A DNA stretch of 64,000 bases from Acanthosoma haemorrhoidale. Lineage: Eukaryota; Arthropoda; Insecta; Hemiptera; Acanthosomatidae. The stretch lies in the NCBI GenBank assembly GCA_930367205.1, contig OV884015.1:84186841-84250840 (forward strand), in the 5' to 3' direction. The notes below the pieces were generated by a model. The model was not told the DNA's origin. It saw nothing but the letters and a program-made list of their open reading frames with translations, and did no database searches. Below, piece by piece: positions 60,353-64,000 of the stretch. How positions within the stretch are numbered: position 1 is the first letter of the stretch; each line of letters starts with the position of its first letter. Position numbers and translations under genes: made by a program.

Positions 60353-61808
60353 TGAACCATTAATTAGAACGTTACTCTTGAGGGAAATGCTATCAAATTA
60401 GAAATCGATGGGTGTATATATTTTTAAAACTTATTATTATTCTGAAGATTTCACAAAGTAAATTATATAAATAGCTGATCTCGGTTCGATTGTTTTATAT
60501 TTTTTTGATCTGCATATTGAATCATTAAATATCATTCTTTTAACTCATAATCCCTATCTTAAATGTTTATCATGTTTATTACTTTATATAAATAATTCAA
60601 ACCCTTTCTATTTTTTCTTCTTATTTATGTTCCTTGTTCACTTTATGGCCTGGTCGATGAGGCTACTGGTCCTTGATTCTTCAAGTCTATTAACACGAAC
60701 AGCTTAGATATGGTGATTTTTCTTTTTGTTTATTTTTTTTTCACTAACACCCATGTTTAGTAGAGTAGATGTTTAGTTCACCGGTGAATTCCGAAACCTA
60801 GTCTATTCCTGTAAATGATGATTCAATCATTGTGTGATGACTAATTCACCAGCCCTACCTATCAGCGTTCAACACTTCGATCTGTTACTTCATGCTATGT
60901 ATTTTTGAATTATATCTATGATATAAAGTAAATAAGTGAAATATATATAAGTGCATTGTTTATGAGTTTTATATATTTATTTAATGAATTCGCCCAAATA
61001 TTTACTTCTGTGCGATATTTACTTTCCTATAACAGTTTCATCTATTTCAAAACTATTTTTGAGTTTTTCTTGCATACGTTATCTCAAAATTACTTGAACA
61101 ATGGTTCGGAGTAGAATGAATTACTGCATGTGGCCCTCACAGAAACCAAATAAAGCTAACTAATCGGTGACATCAATTATAAGTGAACATGTAACCTCTA
61201 CTATTCTAATATCTCAACTGAAAAATATATTTATGTGTTGAATCAAAGAATTTTTAACTTGAAATTATAACAGGGGGGGGGGGGGAAATACATAATTTTT
61301 AAGTTAGCTCTGAATAGCGAAGACTCTATTTTGTGAGCCATAAAAATATAAGGCTAGTAAGGTAAATATACAGATATTGTTTTAAGTTACAAGTTGCTTG
61401 TGTAATCTCGTTGAATTTTTTAAGTGAAATGTTTTCAGCGTATTTATTTTACACCTCAAGTAATTATTTCACTCCAACTAATTGACTGTTTTATCAGATT
61501 CATGTTTGATTACTGTATGGCTCAGTAGCTTCTAACGTGTACTCGTCATTTTATAACAATTAATGTTATTCTTGTATAGATATTGAAGTACTGACAAAAA
61601 TGTGACGCGTTTTCGATAACGTTGTGTTTGATTTGCTCATGAAGCGATAAGGATAAAGTATATCATATTAGCGATAGTAAAATGAGACTGTACAGAGGAA
61701 AATAAAATAAATGAATAATTCTGTGTATAAATATAACATTATGAGATATGCAATGAATTTATCGCGTAAAAATAAATATTATAAATATGTCTGGTAATAT
61801 ACAAAGAT

Positions 61809-61873
61809 CTAATAATTGCTTTTATTTTTCAGGTAAGCGACTTTTCAATACTTAACTCAAGCAGTAAAACGAG
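61809..61873 (+). promoter_or_regulatory. Recursive splice site (zero-nucleotide exon) with RS-exon and second donor
   Basis: A branch-site match CTAAT (61809-61813) is followed by a pyrimidine-rich tract and TTTTATTTTTCAG|GTAAGC, so an acceptor and a strong donor share the junction 61832/61833. The next donor-like site, CGAG|GTGAGA, lies 41 nt downstream (junction 61873/61874). This is the known layout of ratchet points in long insect introns, where a cryptic RS-exon defines the site and is then removed from the regenerated 5' site. If kept after a phase-1 exon, the 41-nt RS-exon would meet a TAA after seven codons. It lies on the same strand as the CELF exon and the 54.3-kb candidate exon. 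The motif is seen directly; the function is inferred. Confidence 0.6.
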
Positions 61874-62627
61874 GTGAGATCTATATATTTCTATGTATAA
61901 GTACGTTACTGGTTATTAAGTATGGTCACGGGTATCCAATACCCAGGTCACGAATTTAGTGTAGCACAAAACAGAATTCATATTCTGGTTTTCCCTAGAA
62001 ATTGTTACGAAATAGGCTCCACACAGAGGTGAATTTGTTTTTTGAGTATTAAAGACAGAAATGAGTTGTAATGGTTGGGTTACCTATTATGACCACCTGA
62101 CCTATCTGGCTCAAAAATAAGAACTTCCCCTGCATTTAGTGCTGTACTCGTTTATGCTCATACTTGACTACAATAATATTTGGTTATATTTGTATTAAAT
62201 CTTACTCGCACCACGCTCTTCGCAAGACTAGAAATAGCTTCCCACTGACCAGTGAGTATTCTGGAGTGATTTTATTTAGGCCAAGTCCCCACTTTACAAA
62301 GTCTGGGTAGTGCTCAAAGTATGTCTCGTCTGCCAGATTCAACCCCGGTGTCATCTTTCCCTCCTCTTTCACCTCATTTTAATAATTAGCGTATTAAAAG
62401 TACTTTCGTCCTTTAGCATGATTCTATTCTGGGTTGAATCTTATAAATAAACAAAATAGATGTTTGCCTGCCCAAAGTTTAGTGTGTTTCGTTAATAGAA
62501 GCAGTCACCTTGAAAGTATAATTTCAAAACAGGCATAATAAAACACGGAGCATTTCAGGTGGACTATTTTGTTTCGTTGAATTCAATTATTTGACTGTGA
62601 CCTGTGCTCATATAAAATGCCAATGAC

Positions 62628-62915
62628 TCAGACAGCAAAAAGACCCATAACCTGAAATGACCGCTTCAGGTTGCCACGCACGCACGTGATCCCAGCCGAC
62701 TTCAGCCCATAATTCACCTCCAAAGAGCATACTGGTGTCAGACCTTCCCCATGTTTATTTTGACCATTTTTTCGGGTCGTTGAGAGCCACTCGGTTTGTT
62801 TACCGTCCCGAGACCGCCTCTTGGATATCTCTCTAGATTTTTTTCTATGTTTGTGTGTGGCAGGGTTTAAAGTTGCCCTAATAAATCCGTTAAAGTTTGA
62901 ACGAGCCGTCACAAA
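62628..62915. other. GC-rich block with a 94-codon minus-strand frame, unclassified
   Basis: The minus-strand frame 62628-62912 is rich in Lys, Arg and Ser, without recognised domain, splice context or signal. I treat it as not supported as a gene. The edges of the GC-rich part suggest an insertion. Confidence 0.3.
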
Positions 62916-64000
62916 TATGCGAGATGCAGGACTTTCTAGCCAATACGTCCGGTTGCCTAATATTATTTATTTTTTGTTTTCAAATTCACAAACCTTTCCG
63001 ACTGAAATGTGAATTTTTATATAGTGTTCTCTGCTCCATTAACTCCTAATTTCCTCTAATTAAGTAAATAATTAACTAAGATACGGGGCACTTAAGTGGA
63101 TACAATAAGTGGATAAGTTGTAGAGTTGGACCATATGCAATACATTCAATTTGATTCCTCTATCTTGACATAGTGCATTACTGACCTTCCAGTGCATTTG
63201 TAATTATTTCAATGAATTCGATTCTCGCTTAGAGGAGCCGATTTTATTGTTAAAGTAATATTTGTAGTATGTTCCTAGAAAAGAGTGGTGCATGCCGCGG
63301 GCTCTTCGGCGTAAGCAGGAGTCCTCACGACCAATTTAAGTTACCATAAAGTTTTTCGCTTAAAAGGATGAACCCTCAAAATTTTCACTCCTTTCTCTGT
63401 CTGTTTTGATCATATAAATCCTCAGTTTTAGCACATGAAATTTTAGTGTTAATATTTACAAGGTAATAAACAATAAAAACTTTCCTTCGTATTGAGTAGG
63501 GCATTCTAATTCAAGACCTGAATGATAATATACAAATATTGGTAATATGCTATTTGTTTCCTTTCTTTGTTAGACTTTTTTCAAAAGGCATTAAAATCCT
63601 GTTCACAACTTTAACTCGAGCCGTGTGGTTTATAAAAGAGCGATACCAAGTGTGGTTGATACTTAGCATGATAATTAAAAATAAATATTTTCCTATCGTA
63701 TTAAATGGGGTATCAAATTGCGGGTTTCGACGCCCTGATTATTGACATATAATATTGATATAATATATTGAGTTGGTATGACCGACCTGAAAATTGGTAT
63801 GGAAGTTTTTTTTCCGTGGAGATCCCAGCGTCCTAAATAACAAATATGTTTCAAGCTAAGCATGCTACCTTGTTACCTTGGAAGCTAAGATTAAGATAAA
63901 GGCGTTATCATTGTTGGCTCCTAGTTACCGTGTTTGTCTTAAGACTGATGCGGAGGATGAAATACGATATCACTAGTTTGTACTGGCATTCCGCTTCACT

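Larger units (their letters stand above)
60355..64000. other. AT-rich intronic DNA with the recursive splice site
   Basis: Besides the site at 61809-61873 and the GC-rich block at 62628, only a G run (about 61272) stands out. No exon of the CELF gene was recognised up to the window end. Confidence 0.45.

Noticed and set aside
1..64000. CRISPR arrays, bacterial operons, rRNA genes, telomeric TTAGG arrays
   Set aside because: None was seen; the window is eukaryotic intronic DNA.

Overview
The window is AT-rich, gene-poor animal DNA. The recognisable exon, the transposon families (Jockey-type LINEs, mariner, Tc1-type MITE, tRNA-derived SINEs) and a CTAAT-type branch site next to a recursive splice site all point to an arthropod, most likely an insect with a large, repeat-filled genome. 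The species cannot be named from sequence alone. There are no long intact genes. Most longer open frames are remnants of mobile elements or chance frames.

The anchor is a 49-nt plus-strand exon at 29010-29058 with textbook splice sites. It encodes MHHPIQMKPADSENRN, the segment joining RRM1 to RRM2 in CELF/Bruno RNA-binding proteins, and its length equals the conserved CELF exon. No neighbouring CELF exon was recognised, so the window seems to lie inside two very long introns (more than 29 kb upstream and about 35 kb downstream). Three other plus-strand signals fit a giant split gene: a 65-nt exon-like segment at 46773-46837 that would add a stop codon; a GC-rich, promoter-like patch with a candidate first coding exon at 54322-54454, whose donor has the same phase as the CELF exon; and a zero-length 3'/5' splice site at 61832/61833, followed by a second donor at 61874, which is the architecture of a recursive-splicing (ratchet) site with its RS-exon.

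The introns are packed with mobile DNA. Three solo LTRs of one family (18399-19444 minus, 27236-28038 plus, 35983-36844 plus) each have a perfect but different 5-bp target duplication. Two Jockey-like LINE lineages are present. Lineage A is at 20690-23020 and 50751-51353, with many 5'-truncated 3' tails at 8.7, 15.2, 29.8, 37.1, 39.8, 47.3-47.7 and 48.7 kb. Lineage B is at 48995-50730, 30334-30791, 52160-52446 and perhaps 9.2 kb. There is a broken mariner at 38.3-38.9 kb with a duplicated internal piece, a 333-bp Tc1-type MITE at 41443-41775, and a second MITE-like element just downstream of the CELF exon. Several tRNA-derived SINEs share a tail. Three short segments resemble Penelope-like 3' ends.

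The remainder is AT-rich intronic DNA plus several GC-rich blocks (about 10.0, 11.6, 13.0, 17.4, 20.0, 37.5, 43.6 and 62.8 kb) that look inserted but could not be classified. No rRNA gene, intact tRNA gene or CRISPR array was seen.
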